A stretch of 64,000 nt of DNA from Anarhynchus alexandrinus (GCA_008711295.1 VUYV01000393.1:379005-443004); one strand, 5' to 3'; positions 49,801-63,470 are shown, counted from the first letter of the stretch. Numbers and translations are program-made. Notes: generated from the letters alone by a model not told the origin.

Positions 49801-52800
49801 GGAAAAAAAGACCCCAAATGGATTTCAGTGCAATGCCTATCTTTGAGCAGGGCTTTAAACAATGTTGCTGGGTTTTTTTTTTTNGAGTGTGTGTTAAAAA
49901 CCATTAAGATCCTTGAATATTTCTATATATAGCCTGTAATATCTTAAATAATTCATTTTAATACTTGATTCTTGCATGACTGCCCGACTGAACTGAGAAT
50001 GTGAAGAATTGCGGTGCTATAGAAATAGCAATTTCTCTTCTATTCAGGGGTGCAAAGTGCCAAAAAAAGTGGAGTGGGAATGGGGGGGGCATGGATACGT
50101 TTAATTTTTGTTCCTGTCCTGGTGAGAAATCCTGTCTGTAGCTAAATTACTTTAATCTAAATGTAGTTTAAACTGGGAGAAAGGGTAATGCACTCTACAC
50201 TTAAGAGCTCCCATACTTATAGTTCTATAATTTATTCTCTGAAATAGAGGTGCACATGAATCCAGCCTCTGCTGTTGTCCAGGCTTCCCTCTGCTGCTGT
50301 GGGATGTCCTTATCGCCATTCAGCTGCAAAATTACCATCTCTGGAGAGGTGTAAATGTATCTTGCCTGTTAATATCACTGCTCTAGGGGGAAAGGAGAAT
50401 GAGTCTGTCAATGTCTACCTACAGCATTATTGAAAATAAAAAATAAATTTGCATGTACACTTATAAGCACACACATGTGTACAGTTGCAACATTACAAAT
50501 GGAAGATATCGGCTGTTGAAAGGGGATTCCTCAAAGTGCCAAAGGGGTATAAACATTCACCTGGGCAGGAAAGGAGAAGAAATGAGAATTTCATTACTTA
50601 AGCTTAGATCCTGCAAATAACTGAAATTATTTTTGTTCACAGAGGTGATTTATTCCTGTGCGCTTTCCAACTCAAACACCGCTATTGCAGGCAAGAAACA
50701 GCCCCATATCTTTCTTACAATGATGCACTTTTAAACCCTGAAAGTGAGACCTGGCAGGGTTGTTTGGGGTTTTTTGGTGTTTGGTTTTGTGTGTTTTTTT
50801 TCTGAAAACAAAACATAATAATTCTTAGCCTGTATGTTGAGCTTGTATGTTGTAAATGATAAGCCATTAAAAAAGCCCTTGTATTACCTGCTGTTCTGTG
50901 GTGAGGTAGGGTCAGTGACTAATGAAAGTTTTTGTCCCCGCTATCCTCAGATACCAATGGTTGTTTAGTTCCCCATCTAGCATGCTTCTGGAGGTGCTGA
51001 TTGTACAGGAAACAGCGGACTACCCTGATCAACATGGGCATGATTATTTTTTTATTTTCAGCACCCAGTGGACAGTCATTAATACAGTGGAACATCCACA
51101 AGGAAATAAGTGAACTTTTTTTAATATGTATATTCATATGATATTTCTAGTAAATCCTCCTGGATTCCTGCATTTTTATTTTTCTTTTGCTATGTGGCAA
51201 CTTTTGAATCAAAGTATTGTTACACCAATGAGGTAATGTGGTAGCATCACCAGAGACAGTATAGCAGTCTGGGTCAATGAATCTCCACAGCTTTGAAACT
51301 TTAAATTCGTCTCACATGTTAATGAGGTAGATGTAAAATTTCAAGGTCTGTTTCCTCCTATTTTTTTTTTTAATGTGGAAAACTGGAGGTTAGAAGACTT
51401 GTTTGTTAAGTACATAAGCTCAGGGTCTATCCCCTTATTGTGACCTTTACATACGTTAATTTACTGGGTGCTTCATAGAGAGAGAGATGGGCACTTCTAC
51501 GAGGTGATTCAGCCTGCTGTAACCTGAGTCGTCTTCCATAGGTGTTTCCTGAAAATGTTGAAGATAATTAAACCCCCAAATTGAGTTTCAGTTAGTTTTG
51601 TATTCATCCCTCCTCATTTAGGCACTTAGGTGTTTGTATAGCACCTAACGGCATGGAATCTTGCTCTCATTTATGCAGTCTTTTAAGTTCTTCTGTAATA
51701 TAAACAATAAACTTGTACAGTGTAACTCTAAGACATAGAGCAGAGTTTCTCCTGGTCTGCTGTACAGTATTTGAGTTCAAAATCAAACACCTGGAATTTG
51801 GGCCAAGACTGCTGACAATCTAACAATTGTGCTAGCAGCTCTGGTTGTATAAACACCTGCATTTCTAAGTAAATGTTAGGAAATTTGTTCATTTTATATA
51901 GGCTACCAAGCAACCTTCAAATTTTTAGCCAGACTGGTATTGCCAGGTTTTGATATGGCTTTGTGCCATGTGTTTGATTTAAACGGGTAACTTAAGTACC
52001 CATATCTCATTTCCGAACACCTGAGCTATGCAAAAAGCTGGTTTTACTTTAAACTTAAATCGTTTTGCAAAGCTGTGTAGCAGAGTATCCATGCATCAGA
52101 AATGATGTAACCTGACAGACATAAAGTGGAATTAAAGTGAAATACGTGTACTGGTTAAAACAAAATCATCTATGTCATGAATGAGAAAAACAAAACAGAT
52201 GGAACTGTGTCCTTGGTCATGCATCAGAGGATTTTCAGACTCTTCTAATATAGTGTAATTTAATAAAGGGGAAAACCCTTCAATATTCAAAATGTAATAA
52301 AGCAAAATATGTGATTTTGTAATCATGTTGGAATTTAGTATCAGTAACTGCAAAATAAGGAGTGCATTGATGAAATGACATTGGATCTTAGGAAGAACAT
52401 ACACATTGATTTATGAATGATTGAACTGATATATGCTTCAATTGTGGTGTCACCAGTATGCTGACAAAGTGGCTTTATATTAGCATACCCCATGGTAAAA
52501 GGAAGATTATATTGCCTAGCGAGTAGAGTTGTGGTTAAAAGAAAGGGAAATGTCACAAGGACTTTGAACAGCCTGTTAGGCCCATCTGTAAAACTGCTCA
52601 GTGCTCAGAAATGGATCCAAGCATGCAATTCTTCACACACACTTTATCCTCCAACACCGTGAAAGATGAAGCAGTTTGGTATAATGATTTTGTTAGAGTG
52701 AGTTGGAGCCACAGGGAAGTCAGCAGTCTTCACGTTTGGAATGCAAAAGCTTGAGGTCACCAGGAAAGCCTCATCCTGTCAAAGGCAGGGAGAGATGCGC

Positions 52801-55800
52801 ATGTACAATAGTACTGGTTAGCAACTGGATGTAGAGCATGTAAATAAGAACTTATTCACTGTGAGGTGCAGATTAAGCAAGGTAAGGTTATAGACTTTAC
52901 ACTTATGTGTAACAAATGATGCTGAATTTCAGATAGTTTGCACAGAGAGATGATTGTATCAGACAGCACCTACTTACAGATGATTATAGAATCTGACTCA
53001 CTGCTGTGCTCTGTATTGCCTGCCTTATTCCATTACCTTGGTTGGTAGTCAAAGCCTGTACTGTGTGTAGTATACCAGTGCTCCTCTCAGATCAGAGTAA
53101 CAAAGGAACATGTAGAGGGGATAAATGCCTTTGAACTTAAACTGCAGCTTGCAGAGTCACTTCAGCTGCATCAGTGACAATATTATACAGTGTTTAATAT
53201 ACAACTGTTTTTGTGCTCTTTTCCTCTTACAATAATAAATACAAATAATAACAATATTTTATATAAAATATTTTCTGTAGTAGACAGTTGAATCACAGTA
53301 ATATGGTCAGGATTACGGAAGGGAAGGAAGGTCTCAGGTACCAGAGGTCCTTGGGGACTTTTATTACTGGAAATGGGATCTTTGCCAGAATCAGAAAAAT
53401 ATCCTTATAAAAAAGACAAGATAAATGGACTCTTAGTATAGGATTGTGCCAGACTTTTAATTTTCAGGAATCTATTTTTTTTTTCAACCTAGCAGAGGGT
53501 CAACTTAATTTGTGAATCAGTTGAATAAAAGAAGAAAGAAGGAGGGGGAAGGGTAAAGCAGTTGACATTTTAAGCTATAGAAGCCTCCACAGAAAACAAA
53601 TTTCTTTTGGCAATCAAGATAACTTAACAACCATAAACACATTGTCAGAGGGAAAAATTACATTTTGCTGTAACACAGATCGTATACAGATGACTGATTT
53701 CTCTTTCAAGTTCAACCACAAAAGGGTTGTTTATATATATTCTACATCTGACCTAGCTCTTGAAGAGCTGAGGAATGGTGGCTAAAGGGCTCTCAGAATG
53801 CTTCTTGGCAAGGAGTATGGGATAATAATCAGTGTAAGTATAAATAGCTCAGAGTGTTGATAACAAGAGTGAAGTTGTTGCTTCAGATAATTTGCAATGC
53901 TCGTCCACTTACGTAGATGCAATCAGAAAGTTTTTTTGTTATAGTACACTATATATCAGTTGTGAAGCTGCTTTGGATGCACACTACTTTTCCTTTGCTT
54001 GGGATATGCTAGAAGTATCTGTGTCTACAGAAATCTAGAGAGTGCGTGTTTGTGTAAATAAGGAATGTCCTGCAGTTTCTTTAATGCATGATCCTTGTGT
54101 AGACAACTGTCCTCTGTAGGTGGTGCTGGAAATCATACTAATGTAAATAAAAGCTTCAGAGTGCAATGTATTAGTTTATAAAGCTTCTTCTGAATCTAGG
54201 GGCCATATGCAGAAAGCATGTCCTCTTATTATTCTATTAATTAGTGTAGATAAGGGTAAAGGGACTCTTTCAGCATACTCGGTTTCAGCGGTCTAGTGCT
54301 AAACTGTGGAAGTTTGGTTTGTACTTGCAATACCTACCATTTCCAGGTGGTTTGTATCCTGTACTGCATTCACCTAGGATTGTTTGACTTTCAAGATCGT
54401 GCAAAATCTTGATGTATTCAATGTAGTACAGTTTATACCAAGAGGAAGGCAACCATGTGAAAAGAAATATATAAGAAGATCCTCCTGCTATTATTTTCCC
54501 CAAGGCTTTGTGCTTCCAGTGGTGCCACACTGACAGGGTGTTTCTGTAGCTTTGATGTTCCTGATGAGTCTTCTTTTAGTTGTGTCATTCATTAAACAGA
54601 TGTAATGTGCTGCCTTAAATGGAATTTCCCACTTAATTTTTATATGAGTAGGAAAGAGACAGTTGTCCTTGTTCTGTCCCGCTTCTGCTTATACACCTTG
54701 CTTTGCAGGACTCTGGGTTTCTTGGAGAATCATATACAGACAAACCCCATAGTATCACAGGAAATGGCAGTTGTGTGAATTTCACCCACGTCTCCTGCAG
54801 AAGGGTCTAAGCAACAGGTTCTTCAGCTCTAAAAACTGTATAGCAATGTTACTCTAAACTTACAATAACCCTACAGATTTGATGTAAGTGTTATGGACAG
54901 GATGGATGTGTGACTGCTAATATCACTCAACTGCATGTAAATAAATATATAATTGGAAATTTAACACAAGACCTTGATTTTATTTTTTTTTTTAATTGGG
55001 AAACCTGAATTGTACCTTCTGATATTCCTCTTTAGCTTTTAAAATAATGTTGTTCAGCGTTCTAGTCTTACTGGTTACTGCATACTTCATTCCTATTACA
55101 AAGCTAAAAAGGTGACAGATCAAAACTTTGAAAAGTGTAGCATGGTCTGGAAACTCACTACATTATCCAAGTGGGATGAACAGATGTGCACCAGTTAAGC
55201 AATGTGCAGGACTGTAAACATCATTCTTTTTCTTAACTGAGGAATCTTATTTCAAAAAGAGTGTTCATTTGACTGTTTTTTTTGTGTGTGTTTAATGTTA
55301 TGTGATTAAGGACCCTAGGTCTTACTTGGTTGACACCAAGACTTTTAAAACTAGCTTGTGATTTGCTGGTGCCTTGATCAAATTATGTGTTTCTGTCTGC
55401 CAGCTGCACTACCATAACTATGTTTGTGCTCTTTGCAGAAAAGCACAAGAAATTTTAGAATATCTAACTAAAGATGTCTTGAAAAATTCAGCTTTTCAGA
55501 AAGTTTGTAGAATGCTCTCTGAAGGTTGTCATTCAGGCTGAATACTGGAAAATGCAGGTCTCTTTCCCAGAACAGTTGAAGCATACATGGCAAGAGAGCT
55601 TATTCGTGTCCTCTTGGAAAACATTACTTTGTAAGAGTTGGACAATGTAATGGACCTCTTTCTGAAGAAAGGGCAAAACAGGAAGGTTTCTGAGCTCCAC
55701 AGAATTAATCTTCAGGCACTTCTGAAGACTTGTGTTTTCAACACAACTCTGTTTTGTAAAATATGGAATATAGAACAAATAAATAACTTTGAAGCTTAAG

Positions 55801-57477
55801 GCACATACAACTGGGCTTCTTTTTCTAGGCTATTTTCTAACTTATATTTTCTGTTAAAAATACTTACACTTTGTTTTTACCTTGCCAGATTAGAAGAACA
55901 TTCTCTCCTGAAGTATTTAATAACTAAATTCTGGTTTTCCCCCACCCCCTCAGATTGGTTTTACTGTTAATTTAATACCATGTTTATTAGGGATTTAACA
56001 ATGGAGACAGAAGATTGAGCAACACCTCAAAAACTGGAAAAGTTTGTCACAGCTTATCAAGACACCAAAGTATTTTTTTTTAGTGTATATGCAGTTTCTG
56101 CTTTGCATCAATACATATTTAAAAGTCTAAGCTTCACTGTATATGACCATTTCAAAAAATATTTATTTTTAAAGAATCTCATCATTTCAGAATGATCTTA
56201 TCTGAAATAAGAAATCTCAAGTCTGCAGCATGAGCAATGGTACATAGACATTAGAAATCTTAAGAACATGTTAAGCTGCTTGACCTGTTTTTTTCTGTCA
56301 GTGCAGGATTTCTTCATCTGCAGTTTGGTCAGTGTAGTGCTAGACGTATCAGCTACGGATTTCCAAGGAATAAAAAGTAAAGGAATGTACTTTATGAATA
56401 AGAGAAAGAATTAAACCCACCAGCAATAGAAGCTGAGAGAACTTAAAAGCAACTGTGAGTTAAACGAATATGTAGTGTAGTCTTGCTGATGAGACATAAA
56501 ACCAAGAGCCTGATTGCTTATGGTTATTAACAGTCCAATGGCTCTTTTTTGTAGGATAGGACGTAGTAGCCCCAGTGTCCTGGCCGAATTCCAAATACAC
56601 ATTCATTCTCCTTCAAATCCCCCTAAAGGATCAATTGGATATGGTATTCTCTTCTCTATTTCCTCTCATAAATCAGCATGTACCAGGGATACTGCTGCCC
56701 AACCCAGGAGCAAAACTTGAGGATTCTCCATAAGGAAACCTGTTACATAAAGGTTAAAAATTGTTGTTATAATGCAAGTTATTTTTTTTCAGAGAAGAAT
56801 GAGGGCAGTTCAACCCTTCCCAACATAGTTTCTCTTTGCATCTATGTGAGGAAACGTAATCACTTCAGAGCTCATCCCATATATTCTCAATATACTGGAG
56901 AAGGTTGATTTGTCCTGAATCGCACCCTTTTGTTTGTTTCTCCTTTCCTTTCCTGGCAGTTAGACTTATGAACTCGTTATGAGCATCCTTTAATTCAGCA
57001 TAAAATACCCCATTTATGTGTGGTGATATCCCTCCCTCCATTCTTGCTGTACAAATGTTCATTATTGATGGAAACCCCTGGACCTCTCTTTCAAAATTGG
57101 TGTGTATAATTTTAGGGTCTTTCTTGTGCCTTGAAATGTGAGGCAAGTGTCTATCTCAGTGGCTATCACTTCCTTGAGATGCAATACAAGATTTCTCTCT
57201 TTGTATTGGGCCAGTCACTTTTCTACCAGCTATCAGCAAGAGCTGTGAGGAGTGAGAGAGCAGGAGAAATTTTTCAAGGAATAAATAAAACTGGAAAGAG
57301 AAAGAAAATGGGAAGTTGAGAACAGGAGTAAAGAGCTCTACAGCAATAGCGTCAATGACTCTCTATGGGAATGCCCACATTGCAGAGGACAACCCAGAGT
57401 AACTGTCAGGTTGCTCTGCATAGGTCTGACCCACCATGTAACTCAGCTCTGATGTTTAGGCGCACTGGCTCTGCACG
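43838..57477. other. Non-genic stretch
   Basis: About 13.6 kb of AT-rich sequence without a supported gene or recognised transposon. It includes an N at 49884 after a T run, a G/T-rich patch at about 50760-50803, an A/T-rich low-complexity stretch at about 53228-53277, and scattered short T runs. A 118-codon frame at 48651-49007 (+) is hydrophobic but has no features I recognise. A minus-strand exon-like segment at 47435-47505 is listed separately. Confidence 0.5.
47435..47505 (-). other. Exon-like segment (minus strand), unrecognised
   Basis: On the minus strand a T-rich TAG acceptor (ATTGTTTTTGAAATAG) precedes 71 bp that end in CACAGAG followed by the strong donor GTGAGTTT. The open frame through it reads VMHSRLSKRMKNINSVQVLC plus a few flanking residues and continues upstream to a methionine. 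Its basic, non-repetitive composition looks protein-like, but I do not recognise it and the length is small. Confidence 0.15.
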
Positions 57478-57569
57478 TGTGCTCTGGGCAATCCTGCTTT
57501 GGCAGGGGAGTTGGACTAGATGATATCTAGAGGTCCCTTCCAACTCTGAGAATTCCGTGTTTCCGTGAC
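57478..57569 (+). mobile_element. CR1 LINE 3'-end fragment
   Basis: GGCAGGGGAGTTGGACTAGATGATATCTAGAGGTCCCTTCCAACT-type sequence (key part 57501-57545) is the sense CR1 3' UTR. It ends in diverged octamers of the ATTCCGTG/TTTCCGTGA type. The left edge is uncertain within about 30 bp. Confidence 0.9.
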
Positions 57570-60500
57570 ATTTGCTTTGGGTGAGGATGTCTGCTGTTGA
57601 ATTTGGTCAGAGTTATAAAGAGAATGTTGTGCACTCTCTTATGTCCAATAATGATGGAGTGGCCTCTCTGGTTTGTGGATAAGAGGAGGAAAGACGGTGG
57701 AGCATAAAGACAACTGTCGTAAACAGAACCTGGTTCAGTATCTTTAAGTATACCCAATCTCAAGAAGATTTACGTACTGCTTTCAGAAACTTAAATGCTG
57801 TGTTTTTTCTGCCAAAGTGATGAAGTTTCTACTTGTACCAAGATCTAAATCAGTCTTCCTGAACTGAATGACCTCTAAGTAAACACAAGTTAATACCTTA
57901 TGAACTATTCAGATAGTACCGTAGGAGTAGTCTATAAATAAACTTGTTACAAAGAGTAGTTTTTAAATTTAATTTCAAAATTAATATTGTATGTGCTATA
58001 AGCATTGCTCTTAACTTCTTGGGGAAAAAAATCTGATTTCGAGTTCATCCAAACAAACTTTAGCTTGCTTTGTTTTTTTACAATATTTCAGCTTTTTAGC
58101 ACTGTTGCAGTTTCAAATGTTGTTGTCCTGGATAGCAAACATTAATTGACTCTGGGAGACTGTTGCATCGTTCTTCCTAAAATAAGCTTCCTCCCTGATA
58201 ATGAGATTATTTTCTTGATTAATTTCCCCAGAAAACTCAATACAGCCATTGTTTCTAGCACAAACTGAAAAATAGATTTAGTCTGGTTTCTGGACAGGCA
58301 GAGAACTCACAGCTTCCATTAAAATGTGAGAAATCTGGAAAAGTATCCCAGTCTGGTTAAAGTGAACAACTACATCTCTTTCACAAACTAACAATGACAT
58401 AAGACTTCATAAGAATTTCTGCTCATTACTTTCTTTAGAGTCAAATGTTATTCTCGGGAAGGTACAAAACTGCCAAAAGGGAATCCTGCTTTCTGGCAAC
58501 CTGATAATTCATGAAATTTATCCTGCAAAATGCTTTGGGAAAGTAATTTATACCATTTTTACCTGTGTAGTATGGGTTGTGATCTTTGGTATGTAGTCTT
58601 TGTGAGATTTGACAGCATAGCTGAATGGAAAGGATGATTCCTTTTAAATGTGCATCTTTATTAAAAATGTTTGTATAGAAGGATATAGAAGTTAGATATA
58701 AATATCTTAATGCATACTTTTCTGTTAGCAATGCCATCAGATCTGTTAGGCTTGGGCTGTCAGTGGACATGTACAAGAGTATTTGTGTAGGGCACTATCA
58801 ATCTGGGATTGTCTCCAATGGGAGACATCTTGGGCTCAGTTCAGTGATATAAAAGTGGCGCTTAGTGCTATTTGATGCGTCCCAGTCATCCAAGGATTCC
58901 CCATAAGGCTGGCAGGTACAGTAACAGGACCTATAGGAAATTCAGGTACTGCTAGACCGTCAGATAGTGCCATGTGAGATGCCCTGGGGACGCTCCATCT
59001 GGCTCCAACTGCTATGTTCAGGCAATGGATTTAGTCTTCTATTTTGCTCATGTCAGAGGGAAAATTCTTATTGAGTTTCCTGGGACCCTGTTTTTACTTT
59101 ATAATTAGAATGAAATAGTACCAAATTAAATCTCAATTTTTGCACAGCAGCTTCTGAAAACTCTCATTCTGGGGTTATTCCTAGGTACTGCTGACTAAAG
59201 TTGAATTGGAAGAGGTACATGAGAAATCCCCTAAACCTTTCAGTATTTTCCACTCTTTGATTTTTGTAGTGTAATAACTAGACTTCAACTTCTTTTAAAA
59301 AAACATAAGTAAAAAAATTCTGCGTAATAAAAATGATACAACACTCCCATGGTTCTTGTTTCTAATGGCTGGGAAAATATATTACTGGACTTTGAGAATC
59401 ATTATACTCAGTAAGCAGCAAACACAATTAAATCCAGAATATACTGCATCACAACATGTACTAAATTAATTTATCTTGACAAGTTTCATTTAGTTTAAAT
59501 AATTCATAGTGTACTTTTATTAAAATCTGAAAGGAAAAGTAATGAATTCTTGGTTGCATGGTATCTTACTGTAAAACTCTTACATTATTAAAATTATAAA
59601 TGTAATCACTTGAAACTATTGCTTTTTTTGCAAAAAAAAAGCAGTTTGAGGTGACTTTTTGTAGAGAACGATGGCATGAGAAGAACTGGAATTAGAAGGT
59701 CGTCCTTAAATATGGTATTGCTAGTTATCTATTAACCATACTTTGGTCTTCATAGATCTCAATTGCAGTTTGCAAGAGCAGTTAGTATTGTCTCCACTGT
59801 GCACAAACCAGGGAGTAGAGAAGTGTAGAGGGGTGAAAGAACTTGCACACAGCCATCCGGGAAACCAGTGGCACAAGTGGAAACAAGACTTCAAAACTCT
59901 GTTCAAAGGCAAATTATCTCCTTTTTCCCCGCCCCCTACATTGCAGTAAAGTGATTTTGTCAGTACATTATATTTTTTTTCCATTATGATTTCTTCATGG
60001 CTTTGTGTCCAGTGGCTTTGTTGCCCACCGTGGTTCATGTCTGTGAATGTTTTAATCCTGCTTTTTAATCTAGTTCTAGTTTATAGTTCTTGGGGAAAAA
60101 AAATTGGTATCTTCTGTGAGAAGAGATTTGAACTCTCTTGCTGCATGAAAACTTTAACCCCTCCTCTACACAGTCTCCTGAGCATAATGACATGAACAGA
60201 AGATCATAACCTCAGGTGCAATAAAAAGCAGGTGGAGAAGATGATCCCTAACAAAGAAAGATTTGGTTTTCTGCAAATTGTAAAAAAGAGTGATACAATA
60301 TAAACTGAAAACATGTCTTACAGCAACAAAACATCTAAAGAGTATGTTTGACAGCAATCCTTGAGCTTAGATATCCTGAAAAAGGCATTCTCTCTTAGAA
60401 GTTCTATTTTCTTATTTTAAGAGTGTGATAATGAAATAGGTGAACCATAACAATAATAATGATGCAAAACCTTTTCTCTACTTAACCTGTTCTGACAACT

Positions 60501-61558
60501 ATGTTTTTGGTAAGCAAGCTCTGAATGGGAAGGCAGACTTTATTTGCTCTGGAATCCTGATGCTGTAGTTCTGCTCCTTCCCAAGGCCTTTCTCAGCAGT
60601 TTAACATGGGTTTTTTGCTATTTGCTGTGACAGCATGGTCTGTCACAATGTTTTTGGTAAGTGAAGATAGATAAATGAAGTTCTGCAGCGTACTGAGAAC
60701 GTAGCATTCAGTGATTTCAGGTTCTAATAGTGTGCAATAGAATAAAACTCTTCATGCGTTCGTGTTCTTCCCCAGTTCAGGACTTCGGACGTGCTGAAGA
60801 TAAGTGTTGTTTTTTTTTTTAAAAAACAAGAAAAAATATTTCATGCTACTGTTGATTTGCGCAAGCTGCAGAGCAGGGCAGTGCCATCAGACCATTTCTC
60901 TTCTAGCTGCTGATTGTGAGTTCTCACAAAAGTGACAAGTGTGCACTTGACGTGGCACTGAGTGCCAGGGAGGGAAAGGACGAAAAAAAAAATCTTTATT
61001 CTGTTTATACCACACAGTTCTCTCATTCTTACTTCTATAACGTTCTAGTTTCTTTCCTTTTTTCTGTTCTGACCTTCTAAATGACTTTGCCCTCACCGTA
61101 TTTCCTCTCACCATGTCCCAGTTCCCTTTTCTTTGTCTTCCCATTTAGTTTAGAGGTGTTGATTTTAGCCTCGTTACAAAACCATTACAGGATCCAGTGT
61201 CATTGGCAGGAATTCAAGAAAGGCTCCACAGTGCAATTGCTGGCCATTTGCAGAGGAGGAGTGTCATAAAGAGACGTTTCCCCAAAGACCAGTAGGTTCT
61301 AGACTTTTTATTAGTCTGTTCATTTTCATGAACACCAAATTCACATACATTTACGCAGTGTTAAAACTATAATAATAATGTACATATAAAGCATTACTAA
61401 AAGATGTGTACACTGTAAAATGTTGTAGACTCTACATTTAACAATGTGAGCAAGCTGTGCTGTTGCTGTCCACCAAAACATAGAATGTAGTTTAAGTATT
61501 TTACCCTAATATGGAAGATTTTTTGTATTGTATGTGAGAGATTTTTCTTTCTCTCCAG
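57570..61558. other. Non-genic stretch
   Basis: No gene or recognised transposon. ATGTTTTTGGTAAG occurs twice, near 60500 and 60647, each resembling a weak splice donor. Frames up to 111 codons (58441-58776 minus) lack recognisable features. Confidence 0.5.
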
Positions 61559-61712
61559 TCTCCCCCTGAGAGATTGACATCCATAGGACCTCTAAAAATG
61601 AGCAGTTATGTCCACCATTGCCAGTATCAGGACATTCTGGTGAGGCAAGATCTCTCTAAGGAGGTGACACCTGCAAGAGCTGACAAGCAATTACAGACCC
61701 TGCAGATTTCAG
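61559..61712 (+). CDS. Candidate internal coding exon, unrecognised protein
   Basis: This is the best splice-bounded open segment in the window. A strong polypyrimidine acceptor (ATTTTTCTTTCTCTCCAG) precedes 154 bp that end in GATTTCAG followed by a near-consensus donor GTAAGTGG. The frame beginning at the first exon base is open for all 51 codons plus one base, starting SPPERLTSIGPLKMSS and ending QLQTLQIS. In that frame an upstream stop lies at 61535-61537, so the frame is closed just inside the intron, as expected for an exon. The residues are mixed and polar, with no signal peptide or membrane segment. I do not recognise the protein. No partner exon is evident nearby, so any gene would have long introns. 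A chance open frame between good splice motifs remains possible. Confidence 0.3.
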
Positions 61713-62835
61713 GTAAGTGGAAAAACTCTTCTCTTCAGCTTTTTCTCTTACTAAGAAAGAAAACCAACTAAAAAAATTTTTGTCTATGCTTAGATGCTTG
61801 GTCGCATATACACGTACAGGAACACAAACTCATTTGATATACAAGTGTTACTCTAAGAAGCATTTAAAGAAAAGGGATTCAGGTTGTCACTCTTGTTGTT
61901 GTTATTGCTTAAATACTTTAGTGCTGAGGATATAAACTTGATCTAGATCAGCAGGATGGCAGAAATGAGGTAGTAATACTATTGAGGAAGGTAAAAAATT
62001 GAACAAATCAAGAAGAATAAGAGAGTTTTCTTTTTCCTACTTCTTTTTTTTTTTTTTTTTTTTACCAAACACCTTTCTGCTTTCACTGTATTTAATATTT
62101 ATTTTTCTTACTGACCCCGATGAGTTATAATATGTCTACTGAATGCCAGCAGTAGTGAAATGACTGACCTCTGATCTTCCAAGTGTTTCACCGCTGACAT
62201 AAACAACTCCAGGAGAGACAACCTGAGGTTATGGTTTAGGTTCTATAGATACAGCACTGTAGCAGCTGACAGGTAGGACAGTTTCTTTTTGAGGTCATGT
62301 ATTGATGATATTATCTCTAGTCTGGAAACTTCCATTAGATTTGTGTGATGCTGAGTCATCTCTGACTACTAATCAGAATCTCATCAACTTGCTAATATTT
62401 CTGTTTGGATGTTTGGATACAGTGCACTTCTCCCAAGTTTGGGGTTTTTTTTTTCCTTAAACTCCCCTTTATTTTTCTTACAGTTTTAGAAATGCTCAAA
62501 TCATACCATGTTATAGCTCCTCCTTGAGAGACTTCTACTGTTTTAAATCATGGGAAGTCCAGGTGGCCTCAGAAATGTCCATATGGTTTGCAACATGTGG
62601 ACTAGATAATGATTTATCTCTGAGAATGTAGACACCATAATTTTTTGGGATGAATATTTCTTAAATTTGCCACTAACATCCTCATTCTCTGTGAGAAGAA
62701 GCAAAACAATGAAGAATTCATTTATTCATTGTGGACAGAAACATGTTGTAGTTAAAGCTGTATTCATATTGCTTTATTGGTTGTACTGAAAAACATCCAA
62801 ATACCTATTGTATCAGTCAGCAAGTTGCATTTATT
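61713..62835. other. Non-genic stretch with T20 tract
   Basis: It begins with the donor-like GTAAGTGG. A 20-base T run sits at 62044-62063 and a further T run at about 62446-62455. No gene or recognised transposon. Confidence 0.5.
62044..62063. repeat. Poly(T) tract, 20 bases
   Basis: This is the longest mononucleotide run in the window. Read on the minus strand it is an A tail, but the sequence to its right does not resemble a retrocopied gene that I can recognise. Confidence 0.9.
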
Positions 62836-62929
62836 ATAGAATCATAGAATAGTTTGGGTTGGAAGGGACCTTTAAAGGACATCTAGTCCAGCTCCGCTGC
62901 AATGAGCAGGGACATCTTCAACTAGATCA
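62836..62929 (-). mobile_element. Outer CR1 LINE, 3' part
   Basis: ATAGAATCATAGAATAGTTT then GGAAGGGACCTTTAAAGGAC and GCAATGAGCAGGGACATCTT, ending AACTAGATCA, is the reverse complement of a CR1 3' UTR. The next expected CR1 bases, CAGGTTGCTCGGAGCC, are missing here and are found about 1 kb to the right at 63926, so this copy was split by a later insertion. Confidence 0.88.
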
Positions 62930-63259
62930 TAGAATGGTTTGGGTTGGAAGAGACCTTAAAGATCATCTAGTTCCAGCCCCCCTCCCATGGGCAGGGACAC
63001 CTCCCACTGGACAGGTTACTCAAAGCTGCATCCAACCTGGCCTTGAACACTTCCACGGATGGGGCATCCACAGCTTCTCTGGGCAACCTGTTCCAGTGTC
63101 TCACCACCCTCACAGTAAAGAATATCTTCCTAATATCTAATCTAAATCTACCTTCTTTCTGTCTAAAAACGTTACCCGTTGTCCTATCACTATACTCCCT
63201 GAAAAAGAGTCCCTCCCCGTCTTTCCTGTAGGCCCTCTTTAAGTACTTGCAATGGCTTT
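62930..63259 (-). mobile_element. Inner CR1 LINE, 3' part
   Basis: A second CR1 3' end (AGAATGGTTTGGGTTGGAAG, then CCCATGGGCAGGGACACCTC) starts inside the outer CR1. It continues through the reverse complement of the 3' UTR and the end of ORF2, for example the part reading back toward CTTTAAGTACTTGCAATGG. It is then broken by LTR sequence at about 63260. A different subtype and orientation-preserving insertion make it younger than the outer copy. Confidence 0.88.
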
Positions 63260-63470
63260 AGCTGGGACAGAGTTGACTTTCTTACTAGCAGCTGGTATAG
63301 TGCTATGTTTTGGATTTGGGATGAGAAATGGTGTTGATAGCACACTGGTGGTTTTGGTTGCTGTTAAGCAAGCAAGGCCTTTTCTGCTCCTCATACTGCC
63401 CTTCCAGCAAGTAGGCTGGGAGTGCAGAAGAAATTGGGAGGGGATAGAGGGGATAGAGACAGACACAGGA
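63260..63470 (+). mobile_element. ERV LTR fragment inserted in CR1
   Basis: AGCTGGGACAGAGTTGACTTT followed by TTTTGGATTTGGGATGAGAA and CAAGCAAGGCCTTTTCTGCT, then a TAGGCTGGGAGTGCAGAAGA-like block, matches from memory the 5' portion of a bird ERV LTR different from the one at 6895-8009. Only ~210 bp are present and neither canonical terminus is clear, so it is a partial LTR. CR1 ORF2 sequence continues on both sides. Confidence 0.7.

Noticed and set aside
61966..61990. TGAGGTAGTA resembling the let-7 5' end
   Set aside because: Only the first ten bases match. The following sequence differs from let-7 and no complementary hairpin arm is apparent.
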